Source: Neotamlana sargassicola
GTDB taxonomy: Bacteria > Bacteroidota > Bacteroidia > Flavobacteriales > Flavobacteriaceae
Assembly (NCBI RefSeq): GCF_020523965.1
Contig: NZ_JAJAPX010000006.1
Location: forward strand, 248,001-312,000
Direction: 5' to 3'
Length of the DNA: 64,000 nt
Part shown: positions 18,621 through 28,142 of the stretch, in pieces
How the letters are laid out: every line of letters starts with the position of its first letter
Position numbering within the stretch: position 1 is the stretch's first letter
Translations under genes and position numbers: made by a program
The notes under the pieces: model-generated
Databases searched by the model: none
What the model was told of the DNA's origin: nothing
What the model saw: the letters and a program-made list of their open reading frames with translations, nothing else

Positions 18621-19277
18621 ATGAAACATTTAATACAAATTACATTCATAGCATTATTATTTTTCAACTGTAAAGAAAAAACAGTTTCAAAGCCTTTAAA
18701 AACAGCGTCTAAAACTAATGTTTTAACTACCGCCGAAAAAATTGCAAATGCACATGGTTATAAAAACTGGAATAATGTAAGCGAAATTGCATTTACTTTC
18801 GCAGATAAAAGACATTGGTTATGGAATACTAAAACAAACACTGTTAGCCTTTTTACAGAAACCGATACCATAACCTATAACAGAAAACAAATAGATTCTA
18901 TTAATGCGAAAACCGATGCCGCATTTACAAACGATAAGTTTTGGTTATTATTTCCGTTTCAATTAGTTTGGGATAAAAATGTAACAATTTCAGAGGCAAA
19001 AAATGAGATAGCTCCAATTAGCCAAATTGAGCTCCAAAAAATCACGTTAACATATCCAAATAAAGGCGGTTATACTCCTGGCGATGCCTACGACATTTAC
19101 TTTGACAACCAATATATTATTAAAGAGTGGGTTTTTAGAAAGCAAAATCAACAAGAAGCATCATTAACCAATACTTTTGAAGATTATAAAGATTTTAATG
19201 GCATAAAAATAGCCCAAAGTCATAAAAAAGTAGAAGGCGATTGGAATTTAAAATTAACAAACATTGCAATAAAATAA
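18621..19277 (+). CDS. Hypothetical lipoprotein
   Basis: A 218-residue protein with a lipoprotein signal (MKHLIQITFIALLFFNC). The mature part is rich in aromatic residues and beta-strand patterns (RHWLWNTKTNTVSLF, KFWLLFPFQLVWDK, KLTNIAIK at the end), reminiscent of LolA/LolB-type half-barrels, but I cannot assign a family with confidence. A conserved-looking block is GYTPGDAYDIYFD. It is bounded by the hairpin at 18581 and the terminator at 19378, so it is probably transcribed alone. Confidence 0.7.
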   Translation: MKHLIQITFIALLFFNCKEKTVSKPLKTASKTNVLTTAEKIANAHGYKNWNNVSEIAFTFADKRHWLWNTKTNTVSLFTETDTITYNRKQIDSINAKTDAAFTNDKFWLLFPFQLVWDKNVTISEAKNEIAPISQIELQKITLTYPNKGGYTPGDAYDIYFDNQYIIKEWVFRKQNQQEASLTNTFEDYKDFNGIKIAQSHKKVEGDWNLKLTNIAIK

Positions 19278-19377
19278 AACATCAAAAAAAAAAATTAATT
19301 ATAAACGTCTAAGAATTCGTTTTACACGTAAATAAAGTATAAATATTCCGCGTAAGGCGTCTATATATATATCAAAG

Positions 19378-19414
19378 TGCTTCAATAGTAATATTATTGA
19401 AGCATTTTCTTTTT
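19378..19414 (+). terminator. Terminator after the lipoprotein gene
   Basis: Perfect ten-base-pair stem TGCTTCAATA / TATTGAAGCA followed by TTTTCTTTTT. Confidence 0.9.
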
Positions 19415-19460
19415 AAAGCCTTATTAATAGTACCAGTTGCTATTCTTATAATTCTTATTT

Positions 19461-20759
19461 TTGTTAAAACCCAAAAATCAAATCACATTGCACACCTATA
19501 AACACGGCCTTGAGTATGCGTTGCAACAAGATAAAAACGATACTCTAGCAAAATATCGCGACCAGTTTTATATACCAAAAGATAAAAACGGAAAAGACTG
19601 GCTTTATTTTACAGGAAATTCGTTGGGTTTACAACCAAAAAGTACACAAACTTATATTCAGCAAGAACTAAACGATTGGGCTAAACTTGGTGTTGAAGGC
19701 CATTTTGAAGCCAAAAACCCTTGGTTACCTTATCATGAGTTTTTAACCGAAAGTATGGCCAAAATTGTTGGTGCAAAACCTATTGAAGTGGTAGTAATGA
19801 ATACGCTTACCACAAACTTACATTTATTAATGGTTAGCTTTTATCAACCAACAAAAAAGAAATATAAAATTGTTATTGAAAGTGATGCCTTTCCTAGCGA
19901 TAGATATGCGGTACAAACACAACTTGAATTTCATGGTTTTAATGCTGAAGATGGTATGGTAGAATGGAAACCTCGTGAAGGTGAAGAACTTTTAAATATT
20001 GAAGATTTAGAAACCATTTTAGAGCAACAAGGTGATGAAATTGCACTACTTTTAATTGGTGGTGTAAATTATTATACCGGTCAATACCTCGATTTAAAAC
20101 GAATTGCAGAAATTGGACATGCTAAAAACTGTATGGTTGGTATAGATTTGGCTCATGGTGCCGGAAATATAAAACCAGAATTACACAACTCTGGAGTAGA
20201 TTTTGCAGCTTGGTGCACTTACAAATATTTAAATTCTGGACCAGGCAGTTTAGCAGGACTTTTTGTGCATGAAAAACATGCTTACAATAAAAACCTTAAA
20301 CGTTTTGCTGGTTGGTGGAGCCACAACAAAGACACGCGTTTTAATATGCGCCAACCGCTCGATGTTATGCCGGGTGCCGAAGGTTGGCAACTAAGCAACC
20401 CACCTATTCTTTCTATGGCTGCTATAAAAGCATCATTAGATATGTTTAACGAAGTTGGAATGGATGCTTTAAGAGAAAAATCGAAAAAACTAACGGGTTA
20501 TTTCGAGTTTTTAATTAACGAATTAAATAACAGTAAAATAAAAATAATCACACCTAAAAACCCAGAGGAACGCGGTTGCCAACTCTCTATACAAGTGCAA
20601 AATGCAGATAAAAGTTTACACCATAAACTTACAGAAGCAAATATTATAACCGATTGGCGCGAGCCAGATGTTGTACGTTGTGCACCAACACCGTTTTATA
20701 ATACTTTTGAAGATGTTTTTAAAATGGTAGAAAAACTTAAAGAGATATTAAAAACATAA
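19461..20759 (+). CDS. kynU: Kynureninase
   Basis: PLP enzyme that cleaves kynurenine or 3-hydroxykynurenine to anthranilate or 3-hydroxyanthranilate plus alanine. The 432 residues contain FTGNSLGLQP, VVVMNTLTTNLHLLM, DLAHGAGN and the PLP-lysine motif CTYKYLNSGPG. The best start is TTG at 19461, giving the typical N-terminus (YALQQDKNDTLAKYRDQF); there is no ATG in the first 80 codons. It opens the tryptophan-degradation cluster and is 43 bases from kmo. Confidence 0.95.
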   Translation: MLKPKNQITLHTYKHGLEYALQQDKNDTLAKYRDQFYIPKDKNGKDWLYFTGNSLGLQPKSTQTYIQQELNDWAKLGVEGHFEAKNPWLPYHEFLTESMAKIVGAKPIEVVVMNTLTTNLHLLMVSFYQPTKKKYKIVIESDAFPSDRYAVQTQLEFHGFNAEDGMVEWKPREGEELLNIEDLETILEQQGDEIALLLIGGVNYYTGQYLDLKRIAEIGHAKNCMVGIDLAHGAGNIKPELHNSGVDFAAWCTYKYLNSGPGSLAGLFVHEKHAYNKNLKRFAGWWSHNKDTRFNMRQPLDVMPGAEGWQLSNPPILSMAAIKASLDMFNEVGMDALREKSKKLTGYFEFLINELNNSKIKIITPKNPEERGCQLSIQVQNADKSLHHKLTEANIITDWREPDVVRCAPTPFYNTFEDVFKMVEKLKEILKT

Positions 20760-20802
20760 AAGAGCTTAATAAGAAGTATTTTTAACAATACTAAAATATA
20801 AC

Positions 20803-22200
20803 ATGAAACAAAAAGAGAATATTTTAATTATTGGCGCCGGTTTATGTGGTAGTTTATTAGCCTTAAGGTTAGCACAACGGGGGTACTTTGTTAATGTTTA
20901 CGAAATGCGACCAGATTTAAGAAAAACCGATATTTCTGCTGGTCGCTCTATAAATCTTGCGTTTTCAGATCGTGGTAATAAGGCCATGAAATTAGTTGGG
21001 TTAGAAAATAAAGTAAAATCACTTTGCATACCTATGCATGGAAGAATGATACATACCAAAGAAGGCGAAACTTTTTTATCGAATTACAGCGGTCGTGAAC
21101 ACGAATATATAAACTCTGTTTCTCGAGGCGAACTTAATGCGCTTTTACTTACCGAAGCCGAAAAACACGAAAACGTAAATATTTATTTTAATAGAAAATG
21201 TAAATCGGTAGATTTTGAAAATACTACAGCTCTTTTTAAAGATTATGAAGACAAAACGGAGTTTGTTGAAGATGCCGATTGTATAATAGCCACCGACGGC
21301 GCTGGTTCTGCTTTACGTAAAAGCTATTATTTAGGTAAAAAATTCCTATTTAGTTTTTCGCAAAACTATTTAACTCATGGCTATAAAGAACTGAGTATTT
21401 TACCCACAGAAACTGGCGATTATAAAACGTATAAAAACGCATTGCACATTTGGCCACGAGGGGATTTTATGCTTATTGCCCTACCCAATTTAGATGGTAG
21501 TTTTACAGTAACACTTTTTTTAAGTTATACCGAAGGTAAATACAACTTTAACAATTTAACCACACCAGAAATTGTTACCAAATTCTTTAAAAACGAATTC
21601 CGCGATGCCCTTAAAATTATGCCTAATTTAGTTGAAGATTTTTTTAAAAACCCAACTGCAGCTCTTGGCACAATAAAATGCTCGCCTTGGCATTATAAAG
21701 GCAATACGCTGCTTATGGGCGATGCTGCACATGCTATTGTTCCATTTTACGGGCAAGGTATGAATGCCTCGTTTGAAGATGTTGTTGAGTTTGATTCTGT
21801 TTTAAACCAAAATAAAAATGCCGATTGGCAAACTATTTTTAGTGCATACGAAAAAACCAGAAAAAAAGATACCGATGCTATTGCCGATTTAGCTTTAGAT
21901 AATTTTAATGAAATGCGCGACCACGTGGGGCAAGCTATTTTTCAAGAAAAACGAAAAATTGAAATGGCTTTAGAAAAAGAGTTTCCTGAAGATTATACCT
22001 CTAAATACAGCTTAGTTACATTTAATGAAAATATTGGCTACAAAGAAGCCATGCTTAAAGGGCGTGCACAAGACAAAGCCATTTTAAATTTATTATCGAA
22101 TAAGCTAATCTCAACAAACGATAAGACCTCAACCATTTTAGAAAAAGTTAAAAAAGAAACCGAAGTTATTTTAAACGAAAACCGAATTGCAGGACTATAA
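20803..22200 (+). CDS. kmo: Kynurenine 3-monooxygenase
   Basis: FAD-dependent aromatic hydroxylase that converts kynurenine to 3-hydroxykynurenine using NADPH and O2. The 465 residues show the FAD motif ILIIGAGLCGSLLALRLAQ, the GRSINLAFS block, DGAGSALR and the second FAD motif GDAAHAIVPFYGQGMN. The C-terminal ~60 residues are hydrophilic and lack the strongly hydrophobic anchor of the animal enzyme, so a soluble form is likely. It acts just before kynureninase. Confidence 0.95.
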   Translation: MKQKENILIIGAGLCGSLLALRLAQRGYFVNVYEMRPDLRKTDISAGRSINLAFSDRGNKAMKLVGLENKVKSLCIPMHGRMIHTKEGETFLSNYSGREHEYINSVSRGELNALLLTEAEKHENVNIYFNRKCKSVDFENTTALFKDYEDKTEFVEDADCIIATDGAGSALRKSYYLGKKFLFSFSQNYLTHGYKELSILPTETGDYKTYKNALHIWPRGDFMLIALPNLDGSFTVTLFLSYTEGKYNFNNLTTPEIVTKFFKNEFRDALKIMPNLVEDFFKNPTAALGTIKCSPWHYKGNTLLMGDAAHAIVPFYGQGMNASFEDVVEFDSVLNQNKNADWQTIFSAYEKTRKKDTDAIADLALDNFNEMRDHVGQAIFQEKRKIEMALEKEFPEDYTSKYSLVTFNENIGYKEAMLKGRAQDKAILNLLSNKLISTNDKTSTILEKVKKETEVILNENRIAGL

Positions 22201-22756
22201 TTAACTACTTTAATATTTTTGACATACCATTTCTCTTATCTAAATATACTACAATATTACTCTGCTATATTTCTTTATTTTAAGTTTAATTAATTTATAA
22301 AAATCGGCTATTCATTTCAACAAAAAAATAATGAAATAGCCCATTTTGGCCTTCTTAAAAATGAAATCTGCCTTGGTTTACAAAAACTAAAGCAAAAAGC
22401 CCCTTCAAAACCTACATATTAAAACTAAAGCAGCGTTTAAAACTACATTAAACAACTTAAAACAAGCAAGTCACAAATAAATCGAAACTAATTATGTTTT
22501 TTTAACTACAATTTAGTATTCACTTTCACAGATTTCTATAAAACTGTTTGGCAAACATATAGTTAAGTATTTATATTGAAAAAACAATAACAAAAATCAT
22601 TGTTTTACTAACCATTTTAAACCATAATTATATGATAACGCTTACCAAAATTTTAATTGAAATAATCATTTTAATTATTTCAATTTTCTAACTTTTTTAA
22701 ATACGTAAAACTTAGTCTAGAATAAGTTTTACTATTTTTACAAAAAGAAGATTAAA
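22201..22756 (+). other. AT-rich non-coding gap in the kynurenine cluster
   Basis: No convincing reading frame. It holds an imperfect stem (GGCTATT-CATT / AATGAAATAGCC, 22306-22341) that could be a weak kmo terminator, and a perfect 12-base inverted repeat AATTGAAATAAT / ATTATTTCAATT (22655-22685) 70 bases before the small gene at 22757. Otherwise I see nothing in it. Confidence 0.6.
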
Positions 22757-22909
22757 TTGAAAAAGCATTTTTTTAAAGGATTAGCAAAACTTAATAAATT
22801 TATTCTACCCAGTTACACTAAACAACAGCTCGATTTAGCTAAAGCCAGCAAACTACAACTTGCCATAATTGGTTGGCGCTATTATGTAACTACCAACGCA
22901 CTAGAATAA
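22757..22909 (+). CDS. 50-residue conserved microprotein
   Basis: Starts with TTG and ends at TAA 22907-22909. The product begins MKKHFFKGLAKLNKFILP and ends ASKLQLAIIGWRYYVTTNAL plus E. It is basic with an amphipathic middle and an aromatic WRYYVTTNAL tail. I recall homologous 45-55 residue proteins in many Flavobacteriaceae, often misnamed 'SsrA-binding protein' although they are far too short to be SmpB. It is the only coding candidate in the 0.9 kb gap between kmo and the dioxygenase gene. Function is unknown. Confidence 0.72.
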   Translation: MKKHFFKGLAKLNKFILPSYTKQQLDLAKASKLQLAIIGWRYYVTTNALE

Positions 22910-23120
22910 TTATTAATTCTATTATTAGGTTTATTTTAAACCTTTTCTCGTTACCAAAAAATGTGAAACTTTCGTTTCCTTTTTTAACCAATATAACTAC
23001 CAAAAAATTTAAATAAAAACTGATATAATTATGGCAAAACATAATCTTTAAAAACAAGACTTTTTAACTATCTTTAAGCTGTACCGATATTAGAATTAAA
23101 AAATCTAAAAATTATATAAA

Positions 23121-23612
23121 ATGAGTAAAATATATCCGCCAATTAATTTTAAAGAATGGATTGAAGAAAACCGTCATTTATTAAAACCACCTGTAGGAAA
23201 TAAGGTCGTTTGGAAAGATGGTGATTTTATAGTCATGGTTGTTGGTGGCCCGAATGACCGTACAGATTATCATTATAACGAAACGCCTGAATTCTTCTAT
23301 CAAATTGAAGGTGATATTGTTTTAAAAGTTATCGATGAGGGCAAACCTAAAGACATTCATATAAAAGAAGGCGAGATATTTTTATTACCTCCAAAAGTAC
23401 CACATTCGCCTCAGCGCGGACCAAATACGGTTGGTTTGGTTATAGAATACCCAAGAGACAAAGGCGTAAAAGATAAATTACAATGGTATTCTGAAGAAGA
23501 AGCCGATTTAATTTATGAAGAAGAGTTTACTTTGGAAAATATTGAAACCGATATGCCTGCCATTTTTGATAGATACCACAACAAATTTGGGAAAGGAAAA
23601 TCGAACAAATAA
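23121..23612 (+). CDS. 3-hydroxyanthranilate 3,4-dioxygenase, no C-terminal metal site
   Basis: Cupin dioxygenase that opens the ring of 3-hydroxyanthranilate to 2-amino-3-carboxymuconate semialdehyde. At 163 residues it is about ten shorter than typical bacterial enzymes. Active-site residues of the Cupriavidus enzyme are all found: R47, H51 and E57 in [17 protein letters not shown]95 and R99 in PHSPQR, and a glutamate at 109. The second, rubredoxin-like iron site of bacterial homologues (two CxxC pairs) is absent: the first pair has become WYSEEEA and the second is deleted. The protein has no cysteine at all. It precedes the ACMSD-like gene by 56 bases. Confidence 0.93.
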   Translation: MSKIYPPINFKEWIEENRHLLKPPVGNKVVWKDGDFIVMVVGGPNDRTDYHYNETPEFFYQIEGDIVLKVIDEGKPKDIHIKEGEIFLLPPKVPHSPQRGPNTVGLVIEYPRDKGVKDKLQWYSEEEADLIYEEEFTLENIETDMPAIFDRYHNKFGKGKSNK

Positions 23613-23668
23613 ATTTTCATTAATTTAAATTAGATTGTCGCGTTAAAATAGCGCATTAACACCAAACC

Positions 23669-24754
23669 ATGAGCAAACGTAAACTTAGAATAAACGGGCA
23701 TTCGCATTTATTACCTTATCCGGAAGAAATTCCAGATTTTATGCGAGACAAAGGCATTTTTTGGGTGGATAAAGACCGAAAATTTATGCTTCAAAAAGAT
23801 TGGAATCGTCCCATTACAGATTCAAGTTTCTTTCTCCATGAAAAACTCGCTTGGATGGAACGCAACAAAATAGACCATGCCGTGGTTTTAAATTTATCGC
23901 AACTATATGGTAACGGTTTGCGTTTAGAGGAAATGAAACAAGCGCTTCGTTTTCAAAACGATTTTAACGCCCGAATACAAGCCGAACATCCTAAAAAATT
24001 CACTTGTGGTTTTGTAGTGCATCCTGGTTATGTTCGTGGTGCTTGCTGGGAAATTGAACGTTGTGTTGAAGAGTTAAACATGCGTCTTTTATGCTTGCCA
24101 ACACATTACATGGATACCATTGGTACTTGGCGTAGTATTTTTGATGAAGAAAACGCTCGTATTTTTGAACTTGCCGATAAATATGGATTAGCCGTTGAAA
24201 TTCACCCCTACGACGGCGAAAAATTTATAAAACTACAAAATACTGCATGGCGTTTTCACCTAATTTGGATGCTTGCGCAATGCGCCGATGCTTACCATTT
24301 TTTCACTTTAAATGGTTTGCAAGATAGATACCCAAATATGCGAACCTGTTTTGCTCATGGCGGGCAATTAGCTCAAATTAACTTAGGAAGACGTATACAA
24401 GGTTTTGATGGCAGACCCGATTTATTCGAAGGCAAACACCACCCAAGAAAGGCTGTCGGCCATAAAAATATATTTTTTGATACTTTGGTTCATGATACAG
24501 GCTCTTTTCAGCTTTTAGTAAAAAATCAAGGCGCCAAACAGGTGTTAATGGGATTAGACGACCCTTACCCCTTAGGAGAAATGGAAAGCACCAAACAATC
24601 GTCGTACCCGGGTAAAATTTTAGATTTGGCCATAGAACGCGAAATTATAAACGAAACCGAGCGTGATGCCATTTGGGAAGATAATGTACTACAATGGCTT
24701 TATGGCGATGACGAAAAAGCAAAAAATGAACTAGTAAACAGAATTTTAAGTTAA
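23669..24754 (+). CDS. Amidohydrolase, 2-amino-3-carboxymuconate-semialdehyde decarboxylase-like
   Basis: A 361-residue metal-dependent decarboxylase of the ACMSD family. Metal ligands are apparent: HxH near the N-terminus (INGHSHLLP), a histidine in AVEIHPYDG, another in CFAHGGQ and an aspartate in GLDDPYPLGE. Its position directly after the dioxygenase supports ACMS as substrate, giving 2-aminomuconate semialdehyde and diverting the pathway from quinolinate (NAD) towards catabolism. The stop codon overlaps the next ATG by one base. Confidence 0.9.
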   Translation: MSKRKLRINGHSHLLPYPEEIPDFMRDKGIFWVDKDRKFMLQKDWNRPITDSSFFLHEKLAWMERNKIDHAVVLNLSQLYGNGLRLEEMKQALRFQNDFNARIQAEHPKKFTCGFVVHPGYVRGACWEIERCVEELNMRLLCLPTHYMDTIGTWRSIFDEENARIFELADKYGLAVEIHPYDGEKFIKLQNTAWRFHLIWMLAQCADAYHFFTLNGLQDRYPNMRTCFAHGGQLAQINLGRRIQGFDGRPDLFEGKHHPRKAVGHKNIFFDTLVHDTGSFQLLVKNQGAKQVLMGLDDPYPLGEMESTKQSSYPGKILDLAIEREIINETERDAIWEDNVLQWLYGDDEKAKNELVNRILS

Positions 24755-25398
24755 TGCATTTTATACCAGAAGAATTAGATGATTATGTTGTAAAACATAC
24801 CGAAGACGAACCCGAATTATTACAACAGCTTACTAGAGAAACCTACCAGAAAATTTTACAACCTAGAATGCTAAGTGGACATTACCAAGGTAGAATTTTA
24901 AGTATGATTTCAAAGTTGGTTAATCCAAAAAATATTTTAGAAATCGGTACTTACACTGGTTATTCGGCCCTTTGTTTAGCTGAAGGCATGCAAGACAATG
25001 GCGAACTACATACAATTGATGTTAATGAGGAATTGGTTGATTTTCAAAGAAAGTATTTCGATAAATCTGATTATGCATCTCAAATTCATCAACATTTAGG
25101 AAGCGCTTTAGATATTATTCCTAAACTAAATAAAACTTTTGATTTAGTTTTTATTGATGCTGATAAAGACAATTACTCAAAATACTTCAACTTAATTATT
25201 GATAAACTTAATACGGGCGGTATTATTTTATCGGATAATGTTTTATGGAGTGGCAAAATTTTAGATAAAACTTTTAAAAAAGATGATACCTCAACGCCCG
25301 CTTTAATCGCATACAACGCACTTTTAAAAAACGACACACGTGTGGAAACCGTTTTACTTCCTATTAGAGATGGCTTAACCATTAGTAGGAAAATTTAA
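24754..25398 (+). CDS. SAM-dependent O-methyltransferase
   Basis: A 214-residue class I methyltransferase of the catechol/caffeoyl-CoA O-methyltransferase family. It shows KNILEIGTYTGYSALCLAEG (SAM motif I), LHTIDVNEEL, the metal-binding LVFIDADKDNYSKYF and ILSDNVLWSGKI. It overlaps the ACMSD-like gene by one base, so it is in the same operon, but none of the known kynurenine steps needs a methyltransferase. It may methylate a catechol-like intermediate such as a hydroxyanthranilate, or merely be co-transcribed. Confidence 0.9.
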   Translation: MHFIPEELDDYVVKHTEDEPELLQQLTRETYQKILQPRMLSGHYQGRILSMISKLVNPKNILEIGTYTGYSALCLAEGMQDNGELHTIDVNEELVDFQRKYFDKSDYASQIHQHLGSALDIIPKLNKTFDLVFIDADKDNYSKYFNLIIDKLNTGGIILSDNVLWSGKILDKTFKKDDTSTPALIAYNALLKNDTRVETVLLPIRDGLTISRKI

Positions 25399-25431
25399 TT
25401 TCCTTACTAATGGTTATACTTTTAACCCTAA

Positions 25432-27720
25432 TTATGATGCTTTTACTACTCGCAAATTAGAACCATTTTGAGGTTCGACTGTTTCGTAATTATTTTTCGT
25501 TGCTTTTTGAAGATTTTCCGAAATCACTTGAAAAAACTCATAATTATCGAATGGCTTAATAATGTAATCGTTAAACCCAATTTCTTTGCAGTTTTTACCA
25601 ATATCTTCAATATCGGCAGCTGTAAGCGCTATAATTGGAATTTCAGAATTAAAACGTCTTACGGCTTTTGTAGCCTCATTACCATTCATAATTGGCATGT
25701 TAATATCCATTAAAACTAAATCGTAATGGTTATTTCGTATTTCGTCAAGAGCATTCTGGCCGTTATCAACAATCTTACAACTATAACCTTGCTTAGTTAA
25801 TAAACTTTTAGTTACTACCTGATTAATCTTATTATCTTCCGCAACTAAAATTTTAATACCATTTTGTCCTTTTACAACGTTATTTTTAACCAATTTGGCT
25901 TCTGGTTGAGTAATGTTGCTTAAATTATCAATATCGAAATTAAGTTCGAAACTAATTTTTGTTCCAACATTAACTTCACTTTCTAATTTAATATCTCCAC
26001 CAAATAAATTCACTAAGTTTTTGGTAATAGAAAGCCCTAAACCAGTACCTTGATAGTTTAAATTACTTTCTTCTATTTGAGAAAAGTTTTCAAAAATAGT
26101 GTTGAATTTTTCTTTTGGAATACCAATACCATTATCAACCACTTCAAAACGTAAACCTACTTTATCGTTGTTTTTACTTAAAAGCACCACATTTAATTTA
26201 ATAATGCCATTACTAGTAAATTTAACGCTATTCCCAATTAAATTTATTAAGATTTGAGACAACCTTACTTTATCGCATTTAACATGCTCTGGCACATAGT
26301 TATCGATATTTAAAACTAATTTATTATTAGTTTCTTCTAAGCGATAATTAAAAGTATTTACAATGTTATTTAACATCTCTGGTAAGTTAACCGAAACACT
26401 TTTAATTTCGACCTTTTGAGCCTCCATTTTACTAACCTGTAAAATATCATTTATTAAGTTTAACAAATAGTCGCCAGAATATTTTAAAGAATTTAAGTAT
26501 TTTTTATCGCTGTCGTTTAAATCATTTTTTTCTAATAATAATGACGTTATACCAACAACGCCATAAAGAGGAGTTCTTAACTCATGAGATACATTAGAAA
26601 TGAATTTACTTTTAAGTTCGGCCGTTTTTAAAGCTTCATCTTTTGCAATTTCTAGTTCACTATTTTTAGTTTCAAGTGTGTTACTTAATTTTCGTTTAGA
26701 CACATAATTACAATATATTATAACCACCGAAAACAGTAATAAAATTAGCGTTATAACAATAGCAATATTAATTTTCTTGAACTTATCGGCCACTTGTATT
26801 TGCTCTAATCGTTCGGCATTTGCTTTTTCTGCATTTGCTTTGTAATCTTCAATTAAAAATTTAGATTTAATAAGTAAATCTTGCTGATTTTTTCTTTTAC
26901 TATCTAATTCTTCTTGATATTTATTATGTTCTAAAAGCGTAAGGTAAGCTTCGGTACTTTTACCAGATTTTGCTAAGGCCACAGATAACTGCATATAAAC
27001 CTTACTTAATAAGGGTAGGTTTTGCACATTATTGTCAAAATAAGGAATTGCTTTTCTAAAATTTTCTGTAGCACTATTAAATAATTCTTTTTTAGAATAA
27101 TAGGTACCAAATACATAATTGAAATACCCTAAATAATACTTACCTATATTTTTTGAATCTAAATCTGATTTAATTTTTAATAAACTAATTAAAGCTTCTT
27201 CTAAATTACCCTTAGCTATGTGCAACTCGGTTAAATTTAATCGCGCTTCAAAATAAACCTGTTCGGTTTTTTTATTTTCAGGTGTGCTTAAAACAGGATA
27301 GTTTTGAGCGTATTTTAAGCTTTCATTAAAATAATAGGTAGCTTTCGAATAGTCGATTTCCTTTGTATAAATTTTGGCTAAATTTAAATACGTACTTGCT
27401 AATAAATAGTCGTCGTTTATATTTACTAACGACTTTAAGGTTAATTTGTAAAATGCCTTTGCAGAGTCGTAATTTTCCATAAGGTTGTAAATATTCCCTA
27501 TGTTGAAATTTGCCAAGGCACTACCATAATGATCGTGAATTGAATCGGATAATTTTTTAGCTAAAACAAACTCTTTAAATGCTTTAACAATGTTTTTATT
27601 CTCCAGATATTGAGTGGCTGAAGAATTAATGTTATCAATGTTTTTGATAATTTCTCGTTCCTCTTTCCCGTAAGTAAGCACAGAAAAGAATAGAAAACAA
27701 TACAGTAAAGTAGTTTTCAT
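25432..27720 (-). CDS. TPR hybrid histidine kinase with receiver domain
   Basis: A 762-residue paralogue of the kinase at 12400-14625 with the same architecture: signal peptide (MKTTLLYCFLFFSVLTYG; start chosen at the ATG complementary to 27718-27720), TPR region (~residues 30-270), transmembrane helix (~325-345), HisKA with SHELRTPLYGVVG, HATPase_c (LINLIGNSVKFT, DNGIGIP, GTGLGLSITKNL) and receiver (LVAEDNKINQ, LMDINMPIMNG, IKPFD). No output domain is fused. It converges on the kynurenine operon with 33 bases between stop codons, but no link to that pathway is evident. Confidence 0.93.
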   Translation of the reverse strand: MKTTLLYCFLFFSVLTYGKEEREIIKNIDNINSSATQYLENKNIVKAFKEFVLAKKLSDSIHDHYGSALANFNIGNIYNLMENYDSAKAFYKLTLKSLVNINDDYLLASTYLNLAKIYTKEIDYSKATYYFNESLKYAQNYPVLSTPENKKTEQVYFEARLNLTELHIAKGNLEEALISLLKIKSDLDSKNIGKYYLGYFNYVFGTYYSKKELFNSATENFRKAIPYFDNNVQNLPLLSKVYMQLSVALAKSGKSTEAYLTLLEHNKYQEELDSKRKNQQDLLIKSKFLIEDYKANAEKANAERLEQIQVADKFKKINIAIVITLILLLFSVVIIYCNYVSKRKLSNTLETKNSELEIAKDEALKTAELKSKFISNVSHELRTPLYGVVGITSLLLEKNDLNDSDKKYLNSLKYSGDYLLNLINDILQVSKMEAQKVEIKSVSVNLPEMLNNIVNTFNYRLEETNNKLVLNIDNYVPEHVKCDKVRLSQILINLIGNSVKFTSNGIIKLNVVLLSKNNDKVGLRFEVVDNGIGIPKEKFNTIFENFSQIEESNLNYQGTGLGLSITKNLVNLFGGDIKLESEVNVGTKISFELNFDIDNLSNITQPEAKLVKNNVVKGQNGIKILVAEDNKINQVVTKSLLTKQGYSCKIVDNGQNALDEIRNNHYDLVLMDINMPIMNGNEATKAVRRFNSEIPIIALTAADIEDIGKNCKEIGFNDYIIKPFDNYEFFQVISENLQKATKNNYETVEPQNGSNLRVVKAS

Positions 27721-27850
27721 AATGTAGGTTATTTTGATGATTTGGTACTTCAAAGATATTTTTTAAGTAAAAATCACTTCAATAAACTCGGTAAAATGTA
27801 AAATGTATTTGTTTAATAGATGAACTACCTATCGATGAATAGATTAACGG

Positions 27851-28138
27851 CTAAATTTTCCGTTTTACCGATCCTGTAAAATCCTCTAGATCTTCTTTAA
27901 CCTGCTCTAATTCTTTTTTCACGTCTGAGGCAACGCTAGTGTCAATACCACTATTTTCGGCTGTTTTGGTAATTTCGTGTTTAATATCGTTTGTGGCATC
28001 TTTTAAAGTACGCATGCCTTTACCCAAGCCTCGAGCAATTTCGGGTAGTTTATCGGCGCCAAAAACCATAATAGCTATAAATAGTATAAATGCTATTTCT
28101 GGCCCGCTAATAAATAATAATGTAGGTTGTTGTATCAC
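27851..28138 (-). CDS. Sec-independent translocase TatA/TatB family protein
   Basis: A 95-residue protein with one N-terminal transmembrane helix (PEIAFILFIAIMVFGADKLPE), the hinge FGADKLPEIARGLGKGMR, an amphipathic helix and a charged tail. It forms the membrane pore or receptor part of the twin-arginine export system. In Bacteroidota, TatA- and TatB-like proteins are hard to separate by sequence. The start is a GTG; no ATG is available before the helix. The -7 box lies only four bases upstream, suggesting a leaderless mRNA. Confidence 0.9.
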   Translation of the reverse strand: MIQQPTLLFISGPEIAFILFIAIMVFGADKLPEIARGLGKGMRTLKDATNDIKHEITKTAENSGIDTSVASDVKKELEQVKEDLEDFTGSVKRKI

Positions 28139-28142
28139 AATG

